NCBI GenBank assembly: GCA_025350105.1
Contig: JANXYJ010000026.1
Location: forward strand, 1 to 56,143
Direction of reading: 5' to 3'
From: Terriglobia bacterium
GTDB taxonomy: Bacteria; Acidobacteriota; Terriglobia; Bryobacterales; Bryobacteraceae
Length of the DNA: 56,143 bases
Part shown: positions 7,320 to 14,430 of the stretch, in pieces
Numbering within the stretch: the first letter of the stretch is position 1
How the letters are laid out: each line of letters opens with the position of its first letter
Notes under the pieces: model-generated
The model's input: the letters and a program-made list of their open reading frames with translations, nothing else
Told to the model about the DNA's origin: nothing
Databases searched by the model: none
Made by a program: the position numbers and the translations under genes

Positions 7320-8285
7320 ATGAAAGTGATTATGGCGAGAATCACATCCCCAATGCTTGCGATTTTCTGTCTGGGTGTGTTCAGCACGTTCGGCACTTTC
7401 AGCCAGGGTGCGGAGCTATTGAACGCCAGCTACGCGTTTTCCGGCAGCGAAACGCCTCAGTTGGGGCGCACCAATCGCAACGGCGTAGCCGCGAAGTGGT
7501 CATCTGCCAAAGCTTTTCCAGGCGCCATCAACCCCACCACTTCGTACGGAGTGAAGCTGTTCACGGTGACACCCGGCGCTGCCCAGTATGTGCAAGTAAA
7601 TTTCAACGATCCGAAGTCAGCCTTTTACGCAGCGGCGTTTCTGGATGACTACACCATCGCCTCGGGACCGGCTGGCAACACATTCTTAGGTGACTCGGGC
7701 GGCACCGGAAATCTGGGTGGCAACCCCAGCTACTTCCAGGTTTTCGTGCCCTTCGGCCACACGCTGAGCGTAGCGGTGAATGAAATCGCTACCGGCGGCG
7801 GTTTGGGGCGTGAATTCAAATTGCAGGTAGAGGGTTTTGGCGACACGCAATTCTCTCCGCCGTTTGCGCTGGGTCCGGATCTTACGGTTTCCGTTAACCA
7901 TCCCGCTCCGTTCTATTTTGGCGGCAGCAACGACTACGTGATTTCAGTGACCAACGCCGGCACCGCGCCATCAGCGGGAACCATCATCGTGACCGATACG
8001 TTGCCTGCAAGCATGACCGCGCTGGCGTTGAGTGGCGCCGGATGGAACTGTGTTTTGGCTTCTCTTACCTGTACCAGTGACGCCGCGCTTTCACCTGGGG
8101 CCAGCGCTTCGCCGATTCGTCTGACGGCAAACGCGCCGGCGTCGGGTACCGGCACGAATCTCATCAACATGGTTACCGTTGCCGGCGGCGGCGATCAAGT
8201 GCCAACCAATAATTCTTCAGGTGACGTGACCAACCTGGTGCAAGGGCGATCGATCAGGCCGCACTCGCCGATCGTGCGGCAGTGA
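7320..8285 (+). CDS. Exported DUF11-type protein following the peptidase
   Basis: A 321-residue protein with ATG immediately after the peptidase TAA (a second start, MARITS, is at 7332). Residues 1-30 form a signal peptide ending at SQGA. The middle (about 40-180) is a beta-rich region without a clear family. From about residue 187 there is a DUF11/conserved-repeat domain: GPDLTVSVNHPAPFYFGG, YVISVTNAGTAPSAG, VTDTLPASM, then WNC...LTC and a Gly/Asn-rich end. DUF11 domains are Ig-like modules of surface or secreted proteins. The direct coupling with the peptidase suggests joint secretion. A binding or anchoring role is inference. Confidence 0.75.
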   Translation: MKVIMARITSPMLAIFCLGVFSTFGTFSQGAELLNASYAFSGSETPQLGRTNRNGVAAKWSSAKAFPGAINPTTSYGVKLFTVTPGAAQYVQVNFNDPKSAFYAAAFLDDYTIASGPAGNTFLGDSGGTGNLGGNPSYFQVFVPFGHTLSVAVNEIATGGGLGREFKLQVEGFGDTQFSPPFALGPDLTVSVNHPAPFYFGGSNDYVISVTNAGTAPSAGTIIVTDTLPASMTALALSGAGWNCVLASLTCTSDAALSPGASASPIRLTANAPASGTGTNLINMVTVAGGGDQVPTNNSSGDVTNLVQGRSIRPHSPIVRQ

Positions 8286-8296
8286 AAACATCTCAG

Positions 8297-9055
8297 TCAC
8301 GATGAAACCGGACTTGCTAGGGGTGCGGTGTTTTCCACTTGGCGCTGGTAGGCCTGCAACACCTCTTCAAGATCACCAGCTAAGCGCAAGTGTCCGTGAT
8401 CCAGCCAGATTGCCTTATCGCACATTTTGCGCAACAGATCGGCGGAATGGGTAACGCAGATCATGGTTTTGCCGGTTTGGCGAAAGCGCAGCATGCGTTC
8501 GAAACATTTGGCCTGAAAACTCTGGTCGCCCACGGCGAAGACTTCGTCAATCAATAAAATATCGGGGTCGGCGTGAATGGCAACGGAAAAAGCCAGCCGC
8601 AGCACCATGCCAGCCGAGTAGGTTCGAATGGGCCGATGGATGAAATGGCCCAATTCGGAAAAATCGACAATCAAGTCGAAGACCGCGTTGGTTCGGCTTC
8701 GGGAGAGACCCAGAAGCGACCCATAGATGCGCAGATTTTCCGCGCCGGTGAGTTCCTGATGAAATCCCGAACCCAATTCCAGCAGAGCAGCCAGGCGCCC
8801 TTGCAATCGGACTTCGCCCTCGTCCGCCTCACACAGGCCGGTGGCCAAGTTGAGCAGAGTACTTTTGCCGGCGCCGTTGGCTCCGATGACGGCTAAGCTT
8901 TCGCCGTCGCGAACGGTGAAGGAAACATTCTTCAGCGCCCACAACACCTGATGCTCGGATCGCCGAAACCAGCTGCCGATGTGCCCGCTTAACAGATGGC
9001 GCTGGGTGGAGAGCGAAAACTTCTTCGACACGCCGGAGAATACAATGCGTTCCAT
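8297..9055 (-). CDS. Polysaccharide-export ABC transporter ATPase (Wzt/TagH type)
   Basis: ATP-binding subunit of 252 residues. Walker A is GANGAGKST at residues 58-66, the signature is YSAGMVLRLAF, Walker B is ILLIDEVFAVGD, and the switch His sits in CVTHSAD. The GHIGSWFRR insert before the core and the AVGD after Walker B are typical of Wzt/TagH-type exporters of O-antigen or teichoic-acid-like glycans. It lacks the extra C-terminal carbohydrate-binding domain of long Wzt proteins. ATG 9055 (MERIVFSGVSKKF) is preferred to an upstream TTG at 9067. It follows the permease gene by 15 bp, so the two form one operon. Confidence 0.92.
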   Translation of the reverse strand: MERIVFSGVSKKFSLSTQRHLLSGHIGSWFRRSEHQVLWALKNVSFTVRDGESLAVIGANGAGKSTLLNLATGLCEADEGEVRLQGRLAALLELGSGFHQELTGAENLRIYGSLLGLSRSRTNAVFDLIVDFSELGHFIHRPIRTYSAGMVLRLAFSVAIHADPDILLIDEVFAVGDQSFQAKCFERMLRFRQTGKTMICVTHSADLLRKMCDKAIWLDHGHLRLAGDLEEVLQAYQRQVENTAPLASPVSS

Positions 9056-9070
9056 GATGCAAACCAATTT

Positions 9071-9835
9071 CTACAAGCGCTCGTAGAAGCGTCGCTGTAA
9101 GTGCTGAAAAATTGCCCATCCCAGCGTGAACATCAGCAGCGCGCTTAGGCTCAACTTCCACAGCAGGCGTGTGTCGGGAGCGGTGGCGTCCATTAAAATC
9201 TGGCGCAAGGAAACAGTCAACGCCGTGATGGGATTGAATTCGTACCAGCCGCGGAAACGGGCTGGCACTCTGTCAATGGAATAGAAAATGGGCACGGCCC
9301 AAAACAACACGCGGATGACGGAATCGACAATGTAGCGCAGATCGCGTACGTAAACGTCAATTGCGCAGGTGGCCAGCACCAGCCCCATGACAAAAACTAC
9401 TTCCAAGGCCCACACCAACGGAAGGAACAACCAATAGCGCGTGATGGGATAGCCCAACACCAACGTAAAGCTGAGCAGAATTGCAATTTGAATCAGCATA
9501 TGGATGCAATTTGCCAGTACGTTTGAGACGGGCAGCAAGGCCCGCGGCAAGGGAATCCGTTTGACGAAGCTGGCATTGTCGGCCACGCAGACCATGCCGC
9601 TGCTCCAGGCCAGGGTGAAAAAGTTGAAAGGGATCAGGCCGCAAAGAATGAAGAGTGGAAAGCCTTTCACGGTTTGGTCCGGAAAAACGTTGGTGAAAAC
9701 GAACACCAGCACGGCCATCATGATGAAGGGGTTCAGCAGGCTCCACAACACGCCCAGGGACATGTTGCGATAGCGGATTTTGAAGTCCTTCAGTACTAAG
9801 TTTTGAACGACAAAAGGATAGTTGGCGGCGGTCAT
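9071..9835 (-). CDS. ABC-2 type polysaccharide exporter permease (Wzm/TagG type)
   Basis: A 254-residue inner-membrane protein with six hydrophobic segments. It shows the ABC-2 pattern KDFKIRYRNMSLGVLWSLLNP near the N-terminus and a conserved YEFNPITALTVSLRQ before the last helix. It pairs with the ATPase encoded just downstream to move a lipid-linked glycan to the periplasmic side. No glycosyltransferases for O-antigen synthesis are next to it, so the exported polymer cannot be named. ATG at 9835. Confidence 0.92.
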   Translation of the reverse strand: MTAANYPFVVQNLVLKDFKIRYRNMSLGVLWSLLNPFIMMAVLVFVFTNVFPDQTVKGFPLFILCGLIPFNFFTLAWSSGMVCVADNASFVKRIPLPRALLPVSNVLANCIHMLIQIAILLSFTLVLGYPITRYWLFLPLVWALEVVFVMGLVLATCAIDVYVRDLRYIVDSVIRVLFWAVPIFYSIDRVPARFRGWYEFNPITALTVSLRQILMDATAPDTRLLWKLSLSALLMFTLGWAIFQHLQRRFYERL

Positions 9836-9885
9836 GCTTGCTTTCTAAGCATAACAGCGCAGGTATTTGGATATGCTAAACAATC

Positions 9886-10347
9886 ATGCGCGTGCTGCTG
9901 GGTTTGCTTTTTGTGCCGGTGGGTTTGATTCCTATGATGACGGGCTGTGGAACGCCGCCGACCGTGGTGAAGGCCGATCCGACGCAGGAGCCCTGGTACG
10001 CTCAGACGGTGGCGCAAGCGGCCGCGATGAATCGTCAGGCGGAGAGTGCTTATAAGACTGGCGATGCGGATAAGGCCGCGGCGTTGATCTTGCAAGGCGA
10101 GCCACTGGTGGCGCGCCTGCTCTCGGTGTCACATCCAACGCTGGAAGCTGCGCAGGCTGCCGGCGACTTGGATCATTTGTATGGGCGCATGCTGTTGGGC
10201 AATCGTCATTACGGGGAAGCGCGTTTGTTGTTTCAGAAAAATTTGGCGCGCTGGCGCAATTGGAATCCACAAAATGAAGACACGCGGCGGCGCTTTCTTC
10301 AAGCTAAGGATGCGATTGCGGAATGCGACCGGCACATCGTTTTCTGA
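9886..10347 (+). CDS. Small TPR-like lipoprotein
   Basis: A 153-residue protein with ATG at 9886. A short hydrophobic signal ends in a lipobox, PMMTGC, at about residues 16-21, so the mature protein is lipid-anchored from Cys21. The remainder is helical, with Ala/Leu spacing (AAAMNRQAESAYKTGDADKAAALILQG, YGRMLLGNRHYGEARLLFQKN) that looks like one or two TPR-like helix pairs. It is divergent from the ABC permease (50 bp). The gene ends exactly where a 15-bp tandem duplication starts. Function not recognised. Confidence 0.75.
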   Translation: MRVLLGLLFVPVGLIPMMTGCGTPPTVVKADPTQEPWYAQTVAQAAAMNRQAESAYKTGDADKAAALILQGEPLVARLLSVSHPTLEAAQAAGDLDHLYGRMLLGNRHYGEARLLFQKNLARWRNWNPQNEDTRRRFLQAKDAIAECDRHIVF

Positions 10348-10374
10348 TGTTTTGGGTTTTGATGTTTTGGGAAT
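10345..10374. repeat. 15-bp tandem duplication starting at a stop codon
   Basis: TGATGTTTTGGGTTT is followed by TGATGTTTTGGGAAT (12 of 15 identical). The first TGA is the stop codon of the lipoprotein gene. Confidence 0.85.
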
Positions 10375-10400
10375 AGTATGCTGGAAGTCACTCCTTCTTC

Positions 10401-11468
10401 ATGTCAAATACCCACGCTCTTTTTACTCCCTTCACATTTAAGGGGCTGACGTTGCCGAACCGGATTGTGATGGCTCCGATGACGCGGTCGAAATCGCCGG
10501 GCAGGGTGCCAGGGCCGGAAGTGGCGGCTTACTACAAGCGCAGAGCGGAGGGCGGCGTGGGGTTGATCGTAAGCGAAGGGACGTTCGTTCCCCATCCGTC
10601 GGCCGGTTTCGATCCTGCGGTTCCGGATTTCGATGGAGAAGAGGCGCTGGCGGGTTGGAAGCGGGTGATTGATGAAGTGCACGCGGTGGGCGGGAAGTTC
10701 GCACCGCAGTTGTGGCACGTGGGAATGAAGGTGACCCAGCATCAGCCCTTGCCCGGAGTGGTGCCCATGGGGCCGGGCAACATGACCCTGCAGGAAATTC
10801 AAGATACGGTGAAGGCCTATGGCGTGGCGGCGAAATCGGCGAAAGATCTGGATTGCGATGCGCTGGAGATTCACGCGGCGCACGGCTATCTGATCGACCA
10901 GTTTTTCTGGGAAGGCAATAACCAGCGGACGGATGCCTACGGCGGCAGCATTGAGGCCCGAACCAAATTCGCCGTGGATGTTTTAAACGAAATCCGGCGA
11001 AATGTTGGCCCTGATTTCCCGGTGATCCTGCGTTTTTCGCAGTGGAAGATTCCCGAGTTCGACGCCAAGCTGGCGCATACCCCGGCAGAGTTGGAACGAT
11101 TTCTTACGCCGTTGGTGGAGGCCAGCGTAGACCTGTTTCATTGTTCGCAGCGCAGGTTCTGGGAGCCCGAGTTTACGGGTAGCGATTTGAATCTGGCGGG
11201 ATGGACCAAAAAGATTACGGGTAAACCGACCATCACTGTAGGGTCGGTGACCTTGAACGAAGAGTTTATGACGTCATTCCGGACCGACACGACATCGAGC
11301 GTGACTGGGTTGGACGAATTGCTGCGCCGGTTAGACCGCGGCGAGTTTGATTTGGTAGCAGTGGGACGGGCGCTGATTGCCAATCCGGATTGGGCCGTGC
11401 GCGTGAAGGGCGAAGGCGTGGAGCACCTGCGCCCGTTCAACCGGAGTTTGTTGGCCCAGCTGGTATAA
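10401..11468 (+). CDS. NADH:flavin oxidoreductase, old yellow enzyme family
   Basis: An FMN-dependent ene-reductase of 355 residues. Motifs in order: TLPNRIVMAPMTRS (FMN-binding start), GLIVSEGTFV, HAVGGKFAPQLWHVG, then LEIHAAHGYLIDQFFWEGNNQRTDAYGGS (active-site region) and DLVAVGRALIANPDW (phosphate binding near the C-terminus). It belongs to the classical OYE/NemA-type group, which reduces electrophilic alkenes, nitro compounds or quinones with NAD(P)H. The natural substrate cannot be read from sequence. It lies directly upstream of the PerR-like gene and may share the oxidative-stress theme, but the regulator has its own promoter. Confidence 0.93.
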   Translation: MSNTHALFTPFTFKGLTLPNRIVMAPMTRSKSPGRVPGPEVAAYYKRRAEGGVGLIVSEGTFVPHPSAGFDPAVPDFDGEEALAGWKRVIDEVHAVGGKFAPQLWHVGMKVTQHQPLPGVVPMGPGNMTLQEIQDTVKAYGVAAKSAKDLDCDALEIHAAHGYLIDQFFWEGNNQRTDAYGGSIEARTKFAVDVLNEIRRNVGPDFPVILRFSQWKIPEFDAKLAHTPAELERFLTPLVEASVDLFHCSQRRFWEPEFTGSDLNLAGWTKKITGKPTITVGSVTLNEEFMTSFRTDTTSSVTGLDELLRRLDRGEFDLVAVGRALIANPDWAVRVKGEGVEHLRPFNRSLLAQLV

Positions 11469-11487
11469 GAATGCAGCCGACGTCAAC

Positions 11488-11516
11488 TTGACAAAATCTA
11501 ACTTTAGACATAGTCT
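11488..11516 (+). promoter_or_regulatory. Promoter of the PerR-like regulator gene
   Basis: TTGACA (11488-11493) is a perfect -35. With a 17-base spacer, TAGTCT (11511-11516) is a weak -10. The expected transcription start is 11522-11524, that is at the ATG (11524), which points to a leaderless mRNA. The TTG inside the -35 could be mistaken for a start codon. Confidence 0.6.
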
Positions 11517-11518
11517 AA
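11504..11518. promoter_or_regulatory. PerR/Fur-type operator over the promoter
   Basis: TTAGACATAGTCTAA is a 7-1-7 near-palindrome with perfect TTAGAC/GTCTAA outer arms, close in form to PerR boxes (TTATAATnATTATAA type). It covers the -10 region of the regulator gene, so autorepression is likely. Confidence 0.65.
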
Positions 11519-11523
11519 TAAGT

Positions 11524-11937
11524 ATGAGAGGGGCCATCCAGCTGGACGAACACTTCGATCGCGTGGGTCTGAGGAAGACTCCGCAGCGATTGGACGTGCT
11601 GGAACATTTGGTGCGGCGCCCGATTCATGCGACGGCGGATGAAATCTTCGCTGCGTTGAACCGACGGGACCCGCGGGTTTCGCGGGCGACGGTGTACAAT
11701 TGCCTGCGCGATTTGGCGCGAACGGGATTGGTGCGGGAAGTACCGGGCGAAGGGAAAGCAGCGCGGTACGATGCCAATCTGCATCGTCATCATCATTTCA
11801 TTTGCGATGTGTGCGGGAATGTGGAAGATATAGAGTGGTTCGATGTGCCGGCTTCTTCGTGGCAAACGGCCGCCGGTAAGCGGCGGATCCGCGAGTCTGA
11901 AGTGGTATTGCGCGGCGTGTGTTCGCGTTGCGCGTGA
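11524..11937 (+). CDS. Fur-family regulator, PerR-like
   Basis: A 137-residue cytosolic repressor. The N-terminal winged helix is DRVGLRKTPQRLDVLEHL then HATADEIFAAL and VSRATVYNCLRDLARTGL (recognition helix). The C-terminal metal domain has HRHHHFICDVCGNVEDI and a final CSRC, giving two CxxC pairs for structural zinc. ATG 11524 is chosen because an upstream TTG at 11488 would use the promoter -35 as coding. With the operator over its promoter and rubrerythrin, a Fe-S oxidoreductase and DUF3501 just downstream, a peroxide-sensing (PerR) role is more likely than iron uptake control. That is inference from context. Confidence 0.88.
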   Translation: MRGAIQLDEHFDRVGLRKTPQRLDVLEHLVRRPIHATADEIFAALNRRDPRVSRATVYNCLRDLARTGLVREVPGEGKAARYDANLHRHHHFICDVCGNVEDIEWFDVPASSWQTAAGKRRIRESEVVLRGVCSRCA

Positions 11938-11978
11938 GGCAAGTTTTCAGCTAAATCAAGAGACAAGGAGAACGTTTT

Positions 11979-12398
11979 ATGGCACAACTAAAAGAGAGCA
12001 AGACCATGCAAAACCTGAAGGACGCTTTCGCGGGCGAGTCCCAGGCGAACCGGCGCTATTTGTACTTCGCGAAACTGGCAGACGTGGAAGGGCATCCCGA
12101 CGTGGCTGGCCTGTTCCGCGATACGGCGGAAGGCGAAACCGGCCACGCGCATGGCCACTTGGACTATATGAAGAAGGTGGGCGATCCGGCAACCGGTCTG
12201 CCTATCGGTCCGACCACCGATAACCTGAAGGCCGCCATCGCCGGCGAAACCCACGAATATACCGATATGTATCCGGGCATGGCGAAGACGGCGCGTGGAG
12301 AAGGCTTCGCGGAAATCGCTGATTGGTTTGAGACTCTGGCCAAGGCCGAAAAATCCCACGCGGGGCGTTTCGCGCAGGGTTTGCAGTCATTGGCCTAG
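11979..12398 (+). CDS. Rubrerythrin (ferritin-like diiron domain only)
   Basis: A 139-residue diiron protein with AAGGAG upstream of ATG 11979. Iron-ligand motifs are spaced as in rubrerythrins: [31 protein letters not shown] and [10 protein letters not shown]. The C-terminal rubredoxin domain of classical rubrerythrin is absent, so electrons must come from another protein. The Fe-S protein encoded next is a natural candidate (inference). Rubrerythrins reduce hydrogen peroxide to water. It is 41 bp downstream of the PerR-like gene. Its last codons (Q-S-L-A-stop) are copied in tandem after the gene. Confidence 0.95.
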   Translation: MAQLKESKTMQNLKDAFAGESQANRRYLYFAKLADVEGHPDVAGLFRDTAEGETGHAHGHLDYMKKVGDPATGLPIGPTTDNLKAAIAGETHEYTDMYPGMAKTARGEGFAEIADWFETLAKAEKSHAGRFAQGLQSLA

Positions 12399-12425
12399 TC
12401 AGTCATTGGCGTAGTCAGTCATTTG
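12384..12425. repeat. 16-bp tandem repeat containing the rubrerythrin stop codon
   Basis: CAGTCATTGGCCTAGT (last four codons, TAG stop and one base), then CAGTCATTGGCGTAGT, then a partial third unit CAGTCATTTG. The two full units differ at one base. Confidence 0.9.
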
Positions 12426-12451
12426 TTTGAATCGGCGGTTTGAATCGGCAG
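12426..12451. repeat. 13-bp tandem duplication
   Basis: TTTGAATCGGCGG is followed by TTTGAATCGGCAG (12 of 13 identical), immediately after the 16-bp repeat and before the Fe-S gene. Confidence 0.85.
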
Positions 12452-12538
12452 TCTCACACTCATGTTTGAAACGGGCGGATTGGATTCTGTTTCCGGTCCG
12501 CCTTCCCTACCTCCGCCGTAAGCGCTACTCTTCATCAC

Positions 12539-13864
12539 ATGGACGTCATCAAAGGCAAACCCACCGCCGGTCTTACCTACAATCCGAACGAGGAAGTTTA
12601 TTGGGACAAGCCTGCGCTGCAGGGCGAGATCGACCGGGTTTATGAAATTTGCCGTGGCTGCCGGTTGTGCTTCAACTTGTGCCCGTCGTTTCCCGAGCTT
12701 TTCCAGTTTGTGGACCAACACAATGGCGACGTTCGCGCGCTGACGGAACCAGAACACAATCGGGTGATCGACACCTGCTATCAGTGCAAGCTGTGTTACG
12801 TGAAATGTCCGTATACGCCCGACGATAAGCACGAGTTTCAGCTGGATTTTCCGCGTTTGCTGTTGCGGGCCAATGCGGTGCGCAAGAAAGAACACGGCAT
12901 CGATCTGCGGGCGAAGCTGTTGGCGCGTCCGGAAATGCTGGGGCAACTGGGGAGCCTGACGCCGGGAATTGCCAATTGGGCCAACCGGCAACCGCTGCTA
13001 CGGAGCATTGTAGAAGCGACGATTGGGGTTCATCGTGAAAAGATTTTGCCGGAGTTCCAGCCGCAGACTTTTTCTGATTGGATGCGCGAACAGCCGGGGC
13101 CGAAAAATACAGACACGACGGTAGCCCTGTTCACTACATGTTTCGTGGAATATTACAATCCACAGGTGGCGCAAGCCGCTGTGAACGTGTACGCGAAAAG
13201 CGGCGTGGCGCTGGAATGCCCCAAACAAAATTGCTGCGGCATGCCGGCACTGGAATCAGGCGATGTGGAGTTAGCCAAGAAACTGGCGGCGGCCAACGTG
13301 CAATCGTTGTTGCCGGTGGTGGAGCAAGGCAAGAAAATTGTGGCCATCAATCCAACGTGTTCTTACATGTTGAAAAAAGAATATGCAGAACTGGTGGGCA
13401 CAGACGCAGCCAAGCGCGTGGGCGCGGCCACCATGGATTTGACGGAATATTTGTTCGAACGCAAACGCGAAGGTAAGTTCAATCGGGATTTCAAGTCCAC
13501 GCCGGGCAAGGTGGGCTATCATCTGCCGTGTCATTTAAAGGCGCAAAACATTGGCTTTCGCTCACGCGACATGATGAAGCTGATTCCTGGCGCTCAGGTG
13601 GAAATGGTGGAGCAGTGCAGCGCGCACGATGGTACGTTTGCGATGAAGAAAGAATTCTTTCCGCTTTCGATGTTAGCCGGGAAGAAAGCGTTTGACGAGA
13701 TGAAAGAGACCGAAGCCAAGGTTATGGCGACGGACTGCCCGTTGGCGGCGATTCAGTTCGATCAGGCCATTGGCGTGCGGCCGATTCATCCCATTCAAGT
13801 ATTGGCGCGAGCCTATGAAGCCGACGGTTTTCCCGAGAAAATACCTGTCGAAACCAAATCATGA
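12539..13864 (+). CDS. GlpC-like Fe-S oxidoreductase with two CCG domains
   Basis: A 441-residue protein. The N-terminal half has two 4Fe-4S ferredoxin motifs, CRGCRLCFNLCP and CYQCKLCYVKCP. The C-terminal half carries two CCG (DUF3400-type) domains, seen in PKQNCCGMPALESG with a partner CFVEYYNP, and HLPCHLKAQNIG with EQCSAHDGT. It resembles the GlpC and HdrD-type electron-transfer subunits. A gene order of rubrerythrin, GlpC-like protein and DUF3501 recurs in many bacteria (family knowledge). The likely role here is supplying electrons to the rubredoxin-less rubrerythrin. Start ATG 12539, with a weak ribosome site. It precedes the DUF3501 gene by overlapping start and stop (ATGA). Confidence 0.9.
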   Translation: MDVIKGKPTAGLTYNPNEEVYWDKPALQGEIDRVYEICRGCRLCFNLCPSFPELFQFVDQHNGDVRALTEPEHNRVIDTCYQCKLCYVKCPYTPDDKHEFQLDFPRLLLRANAVRKKEHGIDLRAKLLARPEMLGQLGSLTPGIANWANRQPLLRSIVEATIGVHREKILPEFQPQTFSDWMREQPGPKNTDTTVALFTTCFVEYYNPQVAQAAVNVYAKSGVALECPKQNCCGMPALESGDVELAKKLAAANVQSLLPVVEQGKKIVAINPTCSYMLKKEYAELVGTDAAKRVGAATMDLTEYLFERKREGKFNRDFKSTPGKVGYHLPCHLKAQNIGFRSRDMMKLIPGAQVEMVEQCSAHDGTFAMKKEFFPLSMLAGKKAFDEMKETEAKVMATDCPLAAIQFDQAIGVRPIHPIQVLARAYEADGFPEKIPVETKS

Positions 13865-14430
13865 AGCCAGTTGAAATTTCCGAAATCAGCAACATCGCCG
13901 AATACGAAGTGGAACGCGAAACACTGCGCCCCAAGATGATTGCGTTGAAGGACCGCCGGCGAGTGCGCGTGGGCGATCATCTGACGTTCCTGTTTGAGAA
14001 TCGGGAAACGGTGCGCTATCAAATTCAGGAAATGATGCGAGTGGAGCGCATTGTAAAGGCGCACGATATTGCGCACGAAGTGGCCACCTATAACGAACTG
14101 GTACCTGGGCAGGGCGAGTTGTGCGCGTCTCTGCTTGTCGAATACGAAACGCCCGCAGAACGCGATGTAAAGTTACGCGAACTGCTGGGATTGGAACATC
14201 ACATCTGGGTTGAGGTGGAAGGCGCGGGCCGGACACCAGCAATCTTCGATGACCGGCAGATTGCCACCGATCGCATTTCGGCGGTGCAATATTTGCGATT
14301 TCGTTTGAGCGAAGCCCAGCGGACAAACTGGTCCAAAGGCGCGGCGGTGGTGAGCGATCATCCCAAGTATCAAGCTGCGCAGCCATTGAACGCAGCCCAG
14401 TTGGTGGAGATTGGGAACGATTTCCGCTAG
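13861..14430 (+). CDS. DUF3501 family protein
   Basis: A 189-residue soluble protein that starts on the stop codon of the Fe-S gene (ATGA overlap), so it is translationally coupled. Features include SNIAEYEVERETLRPKMIALK near the N-terminus, HLTFLFENRETVRYQIQEMMRVERI and a C-terminal AVQYLRFRLSEAQ. This matches DUF3501, whose genes travel with rubrerythrin and the GlpC-like protein. The molecular role is unknown; a part in the peroxide-reducing complex is inferred from linkage. Its stop overlaps the convergent stop of the next gene (14427-14430). Confidence 0.88.
   Translation: MKPVEISEISNIAEYEVERETLRPKMIALKDRRRVRVGDHLTFLFENRETVRYQIQEMMRVERIVKAHDIAHEVATYNELVPGQGELCASLLVEYETPAERDVKLRELLGLEHHIWVEVEGAGRTPAIFDDRQIATDRISAVQYLRFRLSEAQRTNWSKGAAVVSDHPKYQAAQPLNAAQLVEIGNDFR

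Noticed and set aside
8297-9835. Reading the Wzm/Wzt pair as part of an O-antigen cluster
   Set aside because: The neighbours are a secreted peptidase set and a lipoprotein. No glycosyltransferases or sugar-nucleotide genes are adjacent.
11488-11523. TTG start of the PerR-like gene at 11488
   Set aside because: TTG is part of a perfect -35 TTGACA, and the extension has no family similarity.
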